From the NCBI RefSeq assembly GCF_001742425.1, contig NZ_MJEH01000012.1:1-64000 (forward strand): a stretch of 64,000 nt of DNA. Direction: 5' to 3'. Each line of letters starts with the position of its first letter. Positions within the stretch are counted from its first letter, which is position 1. The notes under the pieces are model-generated. The model saw nothing but the letters and a program-made list of their open reading frames with translations. It ran no database searches and was not told where the DNA came from. This document shows, one piece after another, positions 18,066 through 26,468 of this stretch. Origin of the DNA: Bacillus solimangrovi (GTDB lineage: Bacteria; Bacillota; Bacilli; Bacillales; Bacillaceae_N). The translations under genes and the position numbers were made by a program.

Positions 18066-18680
18066 CTTAAATGCATATATAACAGCTTGCGTACGATCTT
18101 GAACTTCTAATTTACTTAAAATATTACTAACATGTGCTTTAGCTGTTTTTAATGAAATATATAATGAATCAGCAATCTCTTGATTCGATCTACCTTCTGT
18201 CATAAGGAGAAGAACTTCCATCTCACGTTTTGTAAGTTGTTCATGCAGTTCGATATGATTACCTTTACGCATCTTTTGCATCATTTTCTCAGTTACTTCT
18301 GGTTCAAGCACTGATTGACCATTATACGTCTTACGCACAGCATTTGCTATATCACTCGCTTTTGATGTCTTCAATAAATAGCTAGTCGCTCCAGCCTCTA
18401 AAGCAGGATACACCTTCTCATCGTCTAGGAAACTCGTTACAATTATTATCTTCGCTTCTGGCCATTGTTCAATAATACGTTTCGTTGCCTCAATTCCATC
18501 CATCTCTTTCATTACTAAATCCATCAAGATAACATCAGGACGTAAGTGAAATGCTAGCTCTACCGCTTCTATACCATCATCTGCTTCTCCAACAACTTCA
18601 ATATCTGGCTGTGCAGATAAATAAGATGTAACACCAATTCGAACCATTTCATGATCATCCACGAACAAAACGTTAATCAT
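18048..18680 (-). CDS. liaR: Envelope-stress response regulator LiaR (VraR family)
   Basis: A NarL/FixJ-type regulator of 210 residues. The receiver domain has DDHE, the phospho-acceptor in [12 protein letters not shown] and the Lys of YLLKTSKA; the LuxR-type HTH at the C-terminus reads [28 protein letters not shown] in two halves. Four in-frame ATGs are stacked at 18689-18680; the last gives [13 protein letters not shown], matching family N-termini, and nine bases from the AAAGG signal. It overlaps liaS by eight bases. Phosphorylated LiaR activates genes for resistance to cell-wall antibiotics, classically liaIH, which lies just upstream here. Confidence 0.9.
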   Translation of the reverse strand: MINVLFVDDHEMVRIGVTSYLSAQPDIEVVGEADDGIEAVELAFHLRPDVILMDLVMKEMDGIEATKRIIEQWPEAKIIIVTSFLDDEKVYPALEAGATSYLLKTSKASDIANAVRKTYNGQSVLEPEVTEKMMQKMRKGNHIELHEQLTKREMEVLLLMTEGRSNQEIADSLYISLKTAKAHVSNILSKLEVQDRTQAVIYAFKHSLTH

Positions 18681-19719
18681 CATCATCATCCTTTGTCGGA
18701 ATTAAAGGAACCTGCACTTCTAAGCGTGTCCCGTTATTTTCTGAACTTACGACCTTTAACGTGCCGCCAATTTCTAAAGCTCGTTCATACATGTTTTGCA
18801 AACCATATGAACCCGTTTTCGCTTCCTCTACCTTAAAACCAACCCCATCATCAACTACACGCATTATTATTAACTGTTCACGCTCAACAAGTAATACTTC
18901 TAAGCTTGTTGCTTTCGCATGTCGTAGTGTATTAGAAACAGACTCTTGCAAAATACGAAAGAGATGATCTTCCATTCCTTTGTCTAACGTTAAATCTTCA
19001 ACATTCCAATTTAACTGGAGTGAGACCTTTTCCATCAATTCTATGAATAGCTCTTCAATCCCTTCCTTAATAGACTTTCCTTTCAAAGCAACTGGACGTA
19101 GATGCAATAATAACGCCCTCATTTCTAGTTGGGACTGGTGAATCATTTCTTCGACGACCTTAAGCTGCTTCGCTTGAGGATGAGGATTAGCCATGTTCAT
19201 TTCATTAATGGCAGACATCATCATTGATGCTGCAAACAATTGTTGACTCACTGAGTCATGTAACTCCCTTGCTAAACGATTACGTTCTTGTAAGACTACC
19301 TCTTGTATTCTTTTCTCTTCGTTTTCTACCTTTTCTGTTGTTAATCGTTGTGAGAGCTTCGTCTGTTCAGATAAATGTTTTTGTAAACGATTCAGATGTA
19401 TTTGAACTTCTTCGAGATCAGGATATTGTATAATTTGCGAGTTTTCTATACTTCTGCTTTGCTCTAATTGCTTCAAAGAATTCGTGATTGCTTGTAATTG
19501 TTTTCTCCAATATATACCTGTCATTCCACCTAACAATACCCCTAAAGTAAGGCCAACAACTAATAACAATAGTACAAACGGAACATCTAACAGTTCACGT
19601 TCCCATAATAGTGACCAGTCATCTAGTGGGAAAGCTGTAAAAAATAAAACCATACAAAACATTAACATCACTAACAAAAATAAAATGGAGGTCATGATTT
19701 GTCGTAGAACAATCCTCAT
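18673..19719 (-). CDS. liaS: Envelope-stress sensor histidine kinase LiaS
   Basis: A 348-residue intramembrane-sensing kinase: two membrane helices with a short extracytoplasmic loop (about residues 8-30 and 46-68), a HAMP-like region, a HisKA_3 domain with [16 protein letters not shown] (catalytic His), and a HATPase domain with NTLRHAKA and DDGVGF. LiaS senses lipid II-cycle antibiotics indirectly, held inactive by LiaF. The gene overlaps liaF by four bases (ATGA) and ends in five Asp codons that form a GAT repeat shared with the liaR start region. Confidence 0.92.
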   Translation of the reverse strand: MRIVLRQIMTSILFLLVMLMFCMVLFFTAFPLDDWSLLWERELLDVPFVLLLLVVGLTLGVLLGGMTGIYWRKQLQAITNSLKQLEQSRSIENSQIIQYPDLEEVQIHLNRLQKHLSEQTKLSQRLTTEKVENEEKRIQEVVLQERNRLARELHDSVSQQLFAASMMMSAINEMNMANPHPQAKQLKVVEEMIHQSQLEMRALLLHLRPVALKGKSIKEGIEELFIELMEKVSLQLNWNVEDLTLDKGMEDHLFRILQESVSNTLRHAKATSLEVLLVEREQLIIMRVVDDGVGFKVEEAKTGSYGLQNMYERALEIGGTLKVVSSENNGTRLEVQVPLIPTKDDDDD

Positions 19720-20450
19720 ACGCGCTTCACCTCTAAATTTCCGATAAACATAGAGGTAATGATCTTTATTTTTTGTTCTTTCTCTCGGTATAGTGGAGTT
19801 TGATAAAACAACGTCTGATTAAACGTATTCAATTCTTGAGTAGAAAAGATTGTTGTCCCTCCAACGATTACAGAATGATACACACTTACTTCAATCTCAT
19901 AAGGGACAAGTATCGTTATATTACCAACAAACTGCCTGATGGAAATAACTGATTCACCTTGCGGAAGGACTGTATTACTTAGATCAATGACTGTATCACC
20001 AATTCCACTATGGATATTAATATCATTCCATTCATATGGTTGTTCCGGTGTATTTTTTTGTTCAAATAACTGATTGCTAAACAACGGTTGCCGCCTAATG
20101 ATCGTCTCATCAGTTTCATTTTGCGTACTCTCTTTTATAGAAGGCTGGATATAATGAGGACTTTTTTTTGATTTATAAAAAACAAGAATAAAATAGAAAG
20201 ACAATGCTAATAAGACAAACTTTAAAGTCATCATGTTAATGATAGAAAAGAAAAAGCTAATCCAACCGATCCATAAAAATGCTCTCCCACCCAACCGTCT
20301 CTTCCATTTGTTCCCTAAAACAATAAACAAAACTGAAAATAATAAAGAGACAACTAAACCTTTATCAAAGAAAGACGCTTCTACTAAAACAAGAAAAAGC
20401 CCAATAAGGACGAGTCCACCAATATAATCGGTTTTTCTATTATTTAACAT
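19716..20450 (-). CDS. liaF: LiaF, inhibitor of LiaS
   Basis: A 244-residue membrane protein with four N-terminal hydrophobic segments (about 10-105), a polar linker and a C-terminal beta-rich LiaF/VraT domain (about 130-244, including SVISIRQFVGNITILVP). In Bacillus LiaF keeps LiaS off until the membrane is disturbed. The start follows AGGAGG. It heads the liaFSR cistron set and is separated from liaH by a terminator. No LiaG-like gene stands between liaH and liaF, unlike B. subtilis. Confidence 0.88.
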   Translation of the reverse strand: MLNNRKTDYIGGLVLIGLFLVLVEASFFDKGLVVSLLFSVLFIVLGNKWKRRLGGRAFLWIGWISFFFSIINMMTLKFVLLALSFYFILVFYKSKKSPHYIQPSIKESTQNETDETIIRRQPLFSNQLFEQKNTPEQPYEWNDINIHSGIGDTVIDLSNTVLPQGESVISIRQFVGNITILVPYEIEVSVYHSVIVGGTTIFSTQELNTFNQTLFYQTPLYREKEQKIKIITSMFIGNLEVKRV

Positions 20451-20575
20451 GGGCCTTCCTCCTTTTTTACTTCAAAACTGTTCATCTACTCTTATAAGAA
20501 AAGTAAACGAACACTTGCCTAAATTCTTAAACATGACTATATCAAAATATATAATTTCTTATGTTTTTATTTAGC

Positions 20576-20603
20576 CGAGAAAAGGACGTGTATGTCACGT
20601 CCT
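20576..20603 (-). terminator. Terminator between liaH and liaF
   Basis: AGGACGTG (20583-20590) pairs with CACGTCCT (20596-20603) around TATGT, with TTTTCTC following on the minus strand. It separates a strongly induced liaIH transcript from the weaker liaFSR one, as in B. subtilis. Confidence 0.82.
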
Positions 20604-20624
20604 CTTTAGAATAACATGTTTTAA

Positions 20625-21272
20625 TTATGAAACTGTATTTATTTCATCCTCTTTTAATGATTTTTCCAATTGAGCAATTCTTGCATCAATCGTATGGTGA
20701 TGATAGGAAGAATTCAGCCGATGCTCTAAGCGATCTATATATCGCTCCATCTCTTGAAAACCAGTCTGTGCCTTCCTCGTTAAATCACCTGATTCCGTCA
20801 CTTGATTCACACGATAATTTGCTTGAACGATATTTTCTCGTCCCATTAATTCCATTCGTCGTAAATGCATATCCTTCAATTTATGTTGCATTTGTTCATA
20901 TTTTTGCTCTAACTCATGCATGTGTTGTGATGATTGAGCTAACGATTGATTCAAGTTTTCCACACGACGCTCGTATTCATGTTGCTCATTTATAACAAAG
21001 TTATATAATTCATCTTCACCTGCTTTCAATGCCACATCTGCCTGCTTTCTTCGTCTCTCAGCCAACTCAGCTGCTTGGTGATATTCACGTGTAAATTCGT
21101 CTTTCAATAAATGTTGGCGTTCAATTAACTTACGAACCTTTTCAACTTCCTGCTCACATTGACGTAAATGTTGATTCAAAGTGCCAATAGGATTTTTATG
21201 CTCCTTTTGATCCAATACATCGTGTAAATCAGCCATAACAACATTTTTTATACGTGCAAATAAGTTACTCAT
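20625..21272 (-). CDS. liaH: PspA/IM30-family membrane-stress protein LiaH
   Basis: A 215-residue protein that is almost entirely coiled coil, from LFARIKNVVMADLHDVLD at the N-terminus (the amphipathic membrane-binding helix) to acidic C-terminal helices. PspA/IM30 proteins form large ESCRT-III-like assemblies that support damaged membranes. It follows the liaI-like membrane protein by 18 bases and precedes liaFSR, so LiaH is the presumed main output of this stress system. Confidence 0.9.
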   Translation of the reverse strand: MSNLFARIKNVVMADLHDVLDQKEHKNPIGTLNQHLRQCEQEVEKVRKLIERQHLLKDEFTREYHQAAELAERRRKQADVALKAGEDELYNFVINEQHEYERRVENLNQSLAQSSQHMHELEQKYEQMQHKLKDMHLRRMELMGRENIVQANYRVNQVTESGDLTRKAQTGFQEMERYIDRLEHRLNSSYHHHTIDARIAQLEKSLKEDEINTVS

Positions 21273-21290
21273 ATTAAAATTCCCCTTCCA

Positions 21291-21641
21291 TTAATATTGT
21301 TTTTTCAATTCTGCCCATTGTTTTTCGAAATTCACAAATGGATCATTAACCTCTTCTTCCATTATCACCTTATCTTCATTCCATTTTTTATACACAACAT
21401 AAAGTAAGTATGCTGCTACAATCCCTAGAACGGCAGGTGCATTAGATACCACTCCAGTTAGAACTGCAAGACCAATTGTTGCCCATAGGATTTTTGCAAA
21501 AATCGATTCTGCCTTCAAAAATCTTTTGAATGAGTAATACGTGATAGCCAACATAACACCAAGAATTGCCATAGGTCCAATGTTTGAAAGTAATACCATT
21601 CCAGCAATTACTCCGACAACTAATAAACCAAATTTTTTCAT
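21291..21641 (-). CDS. liaI: LiaI-like small membrane protein
   Basis: A 116-residue protein with three to four short hydrophobic segments (about 3-22, 24-38, 48-66, 68-86) and a charged C-terminal tail ending EKQWAELKKQY. In size, topology and position directly before liaH it matches LiaI, the membrane anchor that recruits LiaH to stressed membranes. Primary sequence similarity to B. subtilis LiaI is only moderate, so the name rests partly on context. The ribosome binding site GGAGGAAAACGAG is strong. Confidence 0.7.
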   Translation of the reverse strand: MKKFGLLVVGVIAGMVLLSNIGPMAILGVMLAITYYSFKRFLKAESIFAKILWATIGLAVLTGVVSNAPAVLGIVAAYLLYVVYKKWNEDKVIMEEEVNDPFVNFEKQWAELKKQY

Positions 21642-21719
21642 CTCGTTTTCCTCCTTCCATGTCTATATACTAGCTTGAAACGGAAAGATTCATAACGAGC
21701 CTAGGTTCAATTTTCATAT

Positions 21720-21757
21720 TGGACTTAAGACCAATAAAAATACTGGACTTAGGAACA
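21720..21757 (-). promoter_or_regulatory. Candidate LiaR operator upstream of liaI
   Basis: The imperfect palindrome TGGACTTAAGACCA (21720-21733) is followed 24 bases later by a second TGGACTTA (21744-21751). Paired sites at this position, 80-115 bases before the liaI start, fit binding of a LiaR dimer. Identity as a LiaR site is inferred. Confidence 0.5.
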
Positions 21758-21821
21758 TTACAAATTAAGATAACGGTTATCTCAATCGTACATTCTTCTA
21801 ATTTATCTATCTTTAAAGTAA

Positions 21822-21855
21822 TAAAAGGGCTATCCCGTTTTACCGGAATAACCCC
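21822..21855 (-). terminator. Terminator of ppk2
   Basis: AAAAGGGCTATCCCG and CGGAATAACCCCT form a stem with two irregularities around TTTTAC; the minus strand continues TTTTATTAC. It starts nine bases after the ppk2 stop. Confidence 0.75.
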
Positions 21856-21864
21856 TAATGTTGA

Positions 21865-22620
21865 TTAAAATTCCTTTTCCGTTATCGTACGAATCCCACG
21901 TTTCCTCAAATAATCTCGAATAGTTTCTACCATCACCTCGAGTGTCTTCACTCTTGCAAATTGTTTATCATTTCCTTCAATAATCGTCCATGGTGCATAA
22001 TCTGAATCTGTATGAGCGAACATATCATTAACCGCCTCTACATATTCATCCCACTTTTGACGGTTTCTCCAATCCTCTTCAGTGATTTTCCAACGTTTTA
22101 AAGGATCCTTTTGACGTTCCCTAAACCGTTCCAACTGCTCTTCCTTACTTATTTCAAACCAAAACTTACCGATAATAAATCCTTCATCTGAAAGCATCTT
22201 TTCAAAATGATTCAACTCACTATAGGAACGTCTCCATTCATTAGGAGTTGCAAATTCCTCAACTCGTTCAACAAGAACTCGGCCATACCAAGAACGGTCA
22301 AACAAAACTATTTCTCCGTAACTAGGCAGTTTCGTCCAAAAACGCTGTAAGTAATGCTGTTGCTTCTCTTCATGAGTTGGCGCACTGATCGGATAAACCT
22401 TATAGCCCCGTGGATCGAGCCGTTGTGTAAGTCTCTTAATTGCTCCACCTTTACCTGCAGCATCCCATCCTTCAAACACAAATATCGCCGGAATTTCATT
22501 AAATAATAACGTCTGTTGTAGCTTTAACATCTCAAACTGCAAATACTTTAACTGTTTCTTGTATTCTTTTTTCGAACTTATTTCTTTCGTTAAATCTACC
22601 ATGTCTAGGCGCTTCTCCAT
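21865..22620 (-). CDS. PPK2-family polyphosphate kinase
   Basis: A 251-residue PPK2 domain protein. Walker A is FEGWDAAGKGGAIKR and Walker B is LFDRSWYGRVLVERVE, with the lid region FRERQKDPLKRWK. PPK2 enzymes use polyphosphate to phosphorylate nucleoside mono- or diphosphates. This single-domain type may act on AMP/ADP or GDP, which sequence alone does not settle. The frame is open back to 22674, but the strong GAGGGGGG signal lies six bases before the ATG at 22620, where PPK2 homology also begins. It stands alone between the lia locus and the structured RNA. Confidence 0.88.
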   Translation of the reverse strand: MEKRLDMVDLTKEISSKKEYKKQLKYLQFEMLKLQQTLLFNEIPAIFVFEGWDAAGKGGAIKRLTQRLDPRGYKVYPISAPTHEEKQQHYLQRFWTKLPSYGEIVLFDRSWYGRVLVERVEEFATPNEWRRSYSELNHFEKMLSDEGFIIGKFWFEISKEEQLERFRERQKDPLKRWKITEEDWRNRQKWDEYVEAVNDMFAHTDSDYAPWTIIEGNDKQFARVKTLEVMVETIRDYLRKRGIRTITEKEF

Positions 22621-22782
22621 AATATCCCCCCTCAAATAATTACCATATATTCTAACTGAATAAAATATAACCACTATTATGATCCTTTTTAAACTTGAGC
22701 GAATAGGTTACCAATTGAAGTAAATGTACTAATATCTGATGAAGCATGAGAAAATAAAATTACTAAAAATCGGATATTAATA

Positions 22783-22811
22783 TTGACAAATCATCATTTT
22801 CATACTATATT
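22783..22811 (+). promoter_or_regulatory. Near-consensus SigA promoter of the structured RNA
   Basis: TTGACA (22783-22788) and TATATT (22806-22811) are 17 bases apart. Predicted transcription starts near 22818. No protein gene on the plus strand follows for over 5 kb. Confidence 0.85.
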
Positions 22812-22817
22812 TAGTAA

Positions 22818-23092
22818 TCGTATGATTAAGAAGCTTGGAACGTTATAAAATTAATTGTAAAGATAAATGGCATTCTATATATATTTGAACAAAACTTATT
22901 CACACTGGCACGGCTTCGGAGCCGTAAGGATGTAAGAGAGGTAGGGCTTACGTCGTTTAAGAATTTTCAAACGACCATTAGACATTTGCCCGCGGCTGTA
23001 AATATCTAAACAAACGTTATAACTACGCTTGTGAACGTTACAAGCATCTTATTTAACCAAGTGATCAAATATTAGATTACTTGGTTTTTACT
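22818..23092 (+). ncRNA. Probable stand-alone structured RNA, family not recognised
   Basis: About 275 nt between a near-consensus promoter and an intrinsic terminator, without a plausible reading frame. Five hairpins follow one another: ACGGCT/AGCCGT with loop TCGG (22910-22925), GATGTAAG/CTTACGTC (22929-22954, one G-U), GTCGTTT/AAACGAC (22952-22975, overlapping the previous and so partly alternative), TTAGA..ATTT/AAAT..TCTAA (22978-23009) and GCTTGT/ACAAGC (23027-23045). The self-complementary AACGTT occurs three times and could make long-range contacts. GC content is locally above the flanks. It does not match the SRP RNA, tmRNA, RNase P RNA, 6S RNA or the riboswitch cores I remember, and it has no downstream gene to control in cis. 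Confidence 0.7.
23055..23089 (+). terminator. Terminator of the structured RNA
   Basis: AACCAAGTGATC (23055-23066) pairs with GATTACTTGGTT (23075-23086), twelve pairs with one G-U, around an 8-nt loop, followed by TTTTTACTTTT. Confidence 0.8.
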
Positions 23093-23264
23093 TTTCAAAT
23101 AATAAACAAATGATAACAACATGTATCGTCAAGTAACTACTCAACGTATAACCCTTAAGTAAAGAGGCCAACAACAATCTAGTAAAATTAGTAAATCTCT
23201 CACACAATAAATTCGCTACATAACTATATAAGACCTTTATGAATTATCAATTAACAAATAAATA

Positions 23265-23306
23265 AGAAAAGGACTTTACCTCAAAACGTCAGCAAGGTCC
23301 TTTTCT
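23265..23306 (-). terminator. Terminator downstream of the acyl-CoA dehydrogenase gene
   Basis: AGAAAAGGAC pairs with GTCCTTTTCT, with a shorter internal stem; on the minus strand it continues TTATTTATTT. It lies about 125 bases after the gene's stop. Confidence 0.75.
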
Positions 23307-23430
23307 CAAATTGATTATTTTTTTAACTTTGCTCACTGAAACTTCTCTCTAGTCGTTTCATTTATTAGTTAAAATACATTCTCATTCACATAAAACTCAT
23401 CATAGTCGTCTGCGTTTAGAAGTAGAAACC

Positions 23431-25062
23431 TTATCGTACGTTCACCTTATCTAAAATCTGTTCAGGAAGTAGTGATTTTTCAGGATATTGTTTAAGTATT
23501 TGCTCCTGATATGTTCGAAATAGTTCTCTCATCAATAATTCCCATTCTTCAGCTGCTTTTATATTCTCATCTGTTGGAGGTCCGTATAACTGACTGCCCA
23601 ATAATTGGGATAGTCTACTTATAAATGCTTGCTTTTCTTGTGCATCTATATTCGGTAGTAGCTCTTGAACGAAGACAGATGGAGTAAATGTATCTTTCCG
23701 TTTATATAAATCACGATACACTTGTGCAAGCAATACATTACGTGGTCCTTCCCATAATTCATTAACCATCGCATCACGATATAACCTTGGGATTGATGTG
23801 AAATCTTCAATTGCACCATGTCCACCAAAGATAGATATGGCTACACGAAGCTGGTCAACAGCCTCTTCTGCTGCAAAAACCTTCTGTAAAAGAATCAATT
23901 CTCGAATTTGAAAATGTTTTAATTGTATTTCTTGACTCATTTCACCTTTTTCAATTAATTGATTTATATGTGTATATTGCTTATATATATGGAATGCGGT
24001 TGCAGTTGTTCGCTTAGCTGCATCTTCTAACTTTACCAATTGTGCCTTAGCCATTGGAAACTCATCAATTTTCCGATCAAATACATCTCGAAAATGAGCA
24101 TATAATGAAGCTTCTCTACTAGCTCTCATCAAAAATGCCGAACTAGCAAATGCAATATCCAATCGCGATCGGGTAAGTACGATTGCTACAGCATTGGCTA
24201 CTCCTTTTTCAATCGGTCCAATCGGATAAGCGATTGCCCCTTCATAATTAATTTCTCCTGAAGGTAGCTCACATGTTCCAAGCTTCCATTTTAAGCGATT
24301 AACCACATGCCCATTACGACGTTTCTGAGCTTTGTCATCACTGTTTTTCCAAGTTGGAACAATAAAGGTCGTCACATACTCTGTATCTTTAACTCGTGCC
24401 GTTACTACTGAATAATCAGTATGTGCAGCTGAACAAAAGAATTTATTTCCATATAATTGATAATGATTGCCTTCTTGCACAGCTTCTAACACATTAGCTG
24501 GTATGTTTGATCCACCTTGTATTTCTGACATAAATTGTGCACCTAAAGCTACTTCTCCATCAATTCCTTCTGTACAGTGTAGTAAAATCCGTTCTAGTTC
24601 AGTGCTTAATTCGTCTTCAAATTGCCTTAAGATTGCAACTAATCCATCAGTACAAGCTAGAGCACACATCGTTCCCGCTTCACCATTATGATGAAGTAAA
24701 AAACGCTTTACTGCTTGAATTTCACTAGAAGTATGTTTAGAAAATAACTTCTCATTCGAAACTTCTTGTTCGATTACTTGCATTTCATACGGACGAACAA
24801 TTTCATCAATTCGATGGTTATATGCATCATACTGCCTAAGTTGTGGATGATTCTCTACTCTAGCATTCGATTCAACAAACCGTTTCCATTTTGTTGAAAC
24901 CTTATGAGAAAAATTATAAATATCGTCAGCATGTTTATCCAAGTCTTCTTCTGAAAAAGACTTTAATACTTCAATCAAAAATGGATTGTTAGCATAATCT
25001 AATGAATCTCGCACACGAATAAACTGATCAAAGGAATAATGAGATTTCATCGTTACAGGCAT
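23431..25062 (-). CDS. Acyl-CoA dehydrogenase, AidB-like
   Basis: A 543-residue flavoprotein of the acyl-CoA dehydrogenase superfamily, closer in length and layout to AidB than to the usual 380-residue enzymes. Visible segments are GAQFMSEIQGGSNIPAN (flavin/substrate binding), YGNKFFCSAAHTDYSVV, FASSAFLMRASREASLYA (the conserved Arg region) and IFGGHGAIEDFTSIPRLYRDAMVNELWEGP with the catalytic-region Glu. AidB members are implicated in isovaleryl-CoA oxidation or alkylation response; the function here is not settled. It has its own promoter (25124-25096) and terminator and stands alone. Confidence 0.82.
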   Translation of the reverse strand: MPVTMKSHYSFDQFIRVRDSLDYANNPFLIEVLKSFSEEDLDKHADDIYNFSHKVSTKWKRFVESNARVENHPQLRQYDAYNHRIDEIVRPYEMQVIEQEVSNEKLFSKHTSSEIQAVKRFLLHHNGEAGTMCALACTDGLVAILRQFEDELSTELERILLHCTEGIDGEVALGAQFMSEIQGGSNIPANVLEAVQEGNHYQLYGNKFFCSAAHTDYSVVTARVKDTEYVTTFIVPTWKNSDDKAQKRRNGHVVNRLKWKLGTCELPSGEINYEGAIAYPIGPIEKGVANAVAIVLTRSRLDIAFASSAFLMRASREASLYAHFRDVFDRKIDEFPMAKAQLVKLEDAAKRTTATAFHIYKQYTHINQLIEKGEMSQEIQLKHFQIRELILLQKVFAAEEAVDQLRVAISIFGGHGAIEDFTSIPRLYRDAMVNELWEGPRNVLLAQVYRDLYKRKDTFTPSVFVQELLPNIDAQEKQAFISRLSQLLGSQLYGPPTDENIKAAEEWELLMRELFRTYQEQILKQYPEKSLLPEQILDKVNVR

Positions 25063-25095
25063 ACCATCAACCTTTCTGAATTTTCTAATAAATAA

Positions 25096-25124
25096 ACATT
25101 AATAAAGTGAATAGCTTTTGTCAA
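25096..25124 (-). promoter_or_regulatory. SigA promoter of the acyl-CoA dehydrogenase gene
   Basis: On the minus strand TTGACA (25124-25119) and TAATGT (25101-25096) are 17 bases apart, about 35 bases before the start codon. I did not see a clear FadR box. Confidence 0.7.
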
Positions 25125-25400
25125 TGTGTTTTACAATTATTTCTAACAAGCTAACCATACTGCTACTATTTAGACACTCTATTTCATACTATTCATATGC
25201 TTATCTAGCAAAAGACAGAATAATGAGATCTTCTTTTTACTTTTATTAAAAATTATCTATAAAATCATTTAATAGTAATTATTGTTAAATCACTCTATGT
25301 ACTTTGCATTCCTAGGTTAACTACAGATTTAATTCATTTTTCAATTCGAATTAATCAAACGTTTAATTAATAAAACATTCTTGCTATTATCTCTAACATA
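25125..25400. other. AT-rich gap without recognised features
   Basis: Very AT-rich sequence between the acyl-CoA dehydrogenase promoter and the terminator of the epimerase gene. I see no gene or structured RNA. Confidence 0.35.
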
Positions 25401-25443
25401 TAGAAAACCTGTATGGTAACATATCATCCATACAGGTTTTCTA
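25401..25443 (-). terminator. Terminator of the epimerase gene
   Basis: A perfect 16-bp stem TAGAAAACCTGTATGG / CCATACAGGTTTTCTA around an 11-nt loop. It begins three bases after the stop codon. Confidence 0.85.
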
Positions 25444-25445
25444 TA

Positions 25446-26378
25446 TCATTGACTCACCATATATCGTAACGTATTCTCAATCCCCTGCTTATATGGCGTC
25501 TTTTTCAGAGAACCAACTTTCATCTCATATTTTTCTCCATCTAATACAACAGGTTGTTCATTCAAATAAAACATCTCTACATATTCACGCATAAATTTAT
25601 CCACAATCCCTAATAAACGCACATGGCTTTTCTTAACCGTTAGTACTTTCTTCTTATACCGCATATGCTCAGAAGCGATTCGAACGACCTCTTCACCTGT
25701 GATTACTCCACTACCTGATATGTTCCAATTTTGACCGAATACATCATCTCGTTCTGCCAAATCAACCATTGCCCTAGCACCATCTGGAGTATACATATAT
25801 TCTCGAGCAATTTGTTGATTGCCAACGAACATAGCACGTTTGTTATCCACAATTGATTGCAACGTATAGTGTACCAGTGTATTTTCTGCACGAGGTCCAT
25901 AAAAATCTGGAAAATGAGCTATGAAGAATAACACACTCGAATTCTTAATCATCTCCTCCAACTGCAAACGGATTTTACCCTTTTTCGTATGTGGATTTTT
26001 TTGTTTTGATTCTTTAACTAGTAAACCTTCACTTCTGCCATACGCATAAATATTATCTACAATTGCAAGTTTAGCACCCTTCTGTTGTGCGATTTCTATA
26101 ATATTTTGCATTAACTTAGGTTGCTTCTCTTCCCAATCTTGGTAAGGTATATTAATTGCATGAAAGATAATATCAACATCTTCAGCAGCCTTACTTAAAC
26201 TTGCTTGATCAAAAACATCTCCAACATAAGGGGTTACACTATCGAAATTAGCAAACCAATTATTAAGTTTCTTTTCACTTCGAGCAAACGCAACGACTTC
26301 AACTTCTCTCTTTGCTAACTCCTCTACAATTGCACTACCCATTCCACCAGTTGCACCTAACACTAACGCCTTTTTCAT
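25446..26378 (-). CDS. NAD(P)-dependent epimerase/dehydratase-family protein
   Basis: A 310-residue extended short-chain dehydrogenase. The Rossmann loop LGATGGMGSAIVEELA is at residues 7-22; DVDIIFHAINIPY, NIYAYGR (in place of the usual YxxxK arrangement) and FPDFYGPRAENT follow as in NAD-dependent epimerases. Substrate unknown; cytoplasmic. Ribosome binding site GGAGGG. It lies directly downstream of the TetR gene on the same strand, with a 90-base gap that contains a copy of the candidate TetR operator, so it is the probable regulated target. Confidence 0.82.
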   Translation of the reverse strand: MKKALVLGATGGMGSAIVEELAKREVEVVAFARSEKKLNNWFANFDSVTPYVGDVFDQASLSKAAEDVDIIFHAINIPYQDWEEKQPKLMQNIIEIAQQKGAKLAIVDNIYAYGRSEGLLVKESKQKNPHTKKGKIRLQLEEMIKNSSVLFFIAHFPDFYGPRAENTLVHYTLQSIVDNKRAMFVGNQQIAREYMYTPDGARAMVDLAERDDVFGQNWNISGSGVITGEEVVRIASEHMRYKKKVLTVKKSHVRLLGIVDKFMREYVEMFYLNEQPVVLDGEKYEMKVGSLKKTPYKQGIENTLRYMVSQ

Positions 26379-26399
26379 GGATTTCCCTCCTTTTTTTAA

Positions 26400-26414
26400 T
26401 TAACCACTGTTCAA
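26400..26414. promoter_or_regulatory. Candidate TetR operator, copy 1 (before the epimerase gene)
   Basis: TTAACCACTGTTCAA fits the dyad TTnAnCAnTGnTnAA. It is just upstream of the epimerase ribosome binding site and matches copy 2 at 13 of 15 positions. Confidence 0.65.
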
Positions 26415-26468
26415 TTAAATGTTTAAAAATACGACTTTTACTCTAACAAATTGTAAAAGCCGTTAATC

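Noticed and set aside
22818-23092. Reading the structured region on the minus strand as a riboswitch for ppk2
   Set aside because: The consensus promoter and terminator T-run are both on the plus strand, ppk2 starts 200 bases beyond, and no known aptamer core was recognised on that strand.
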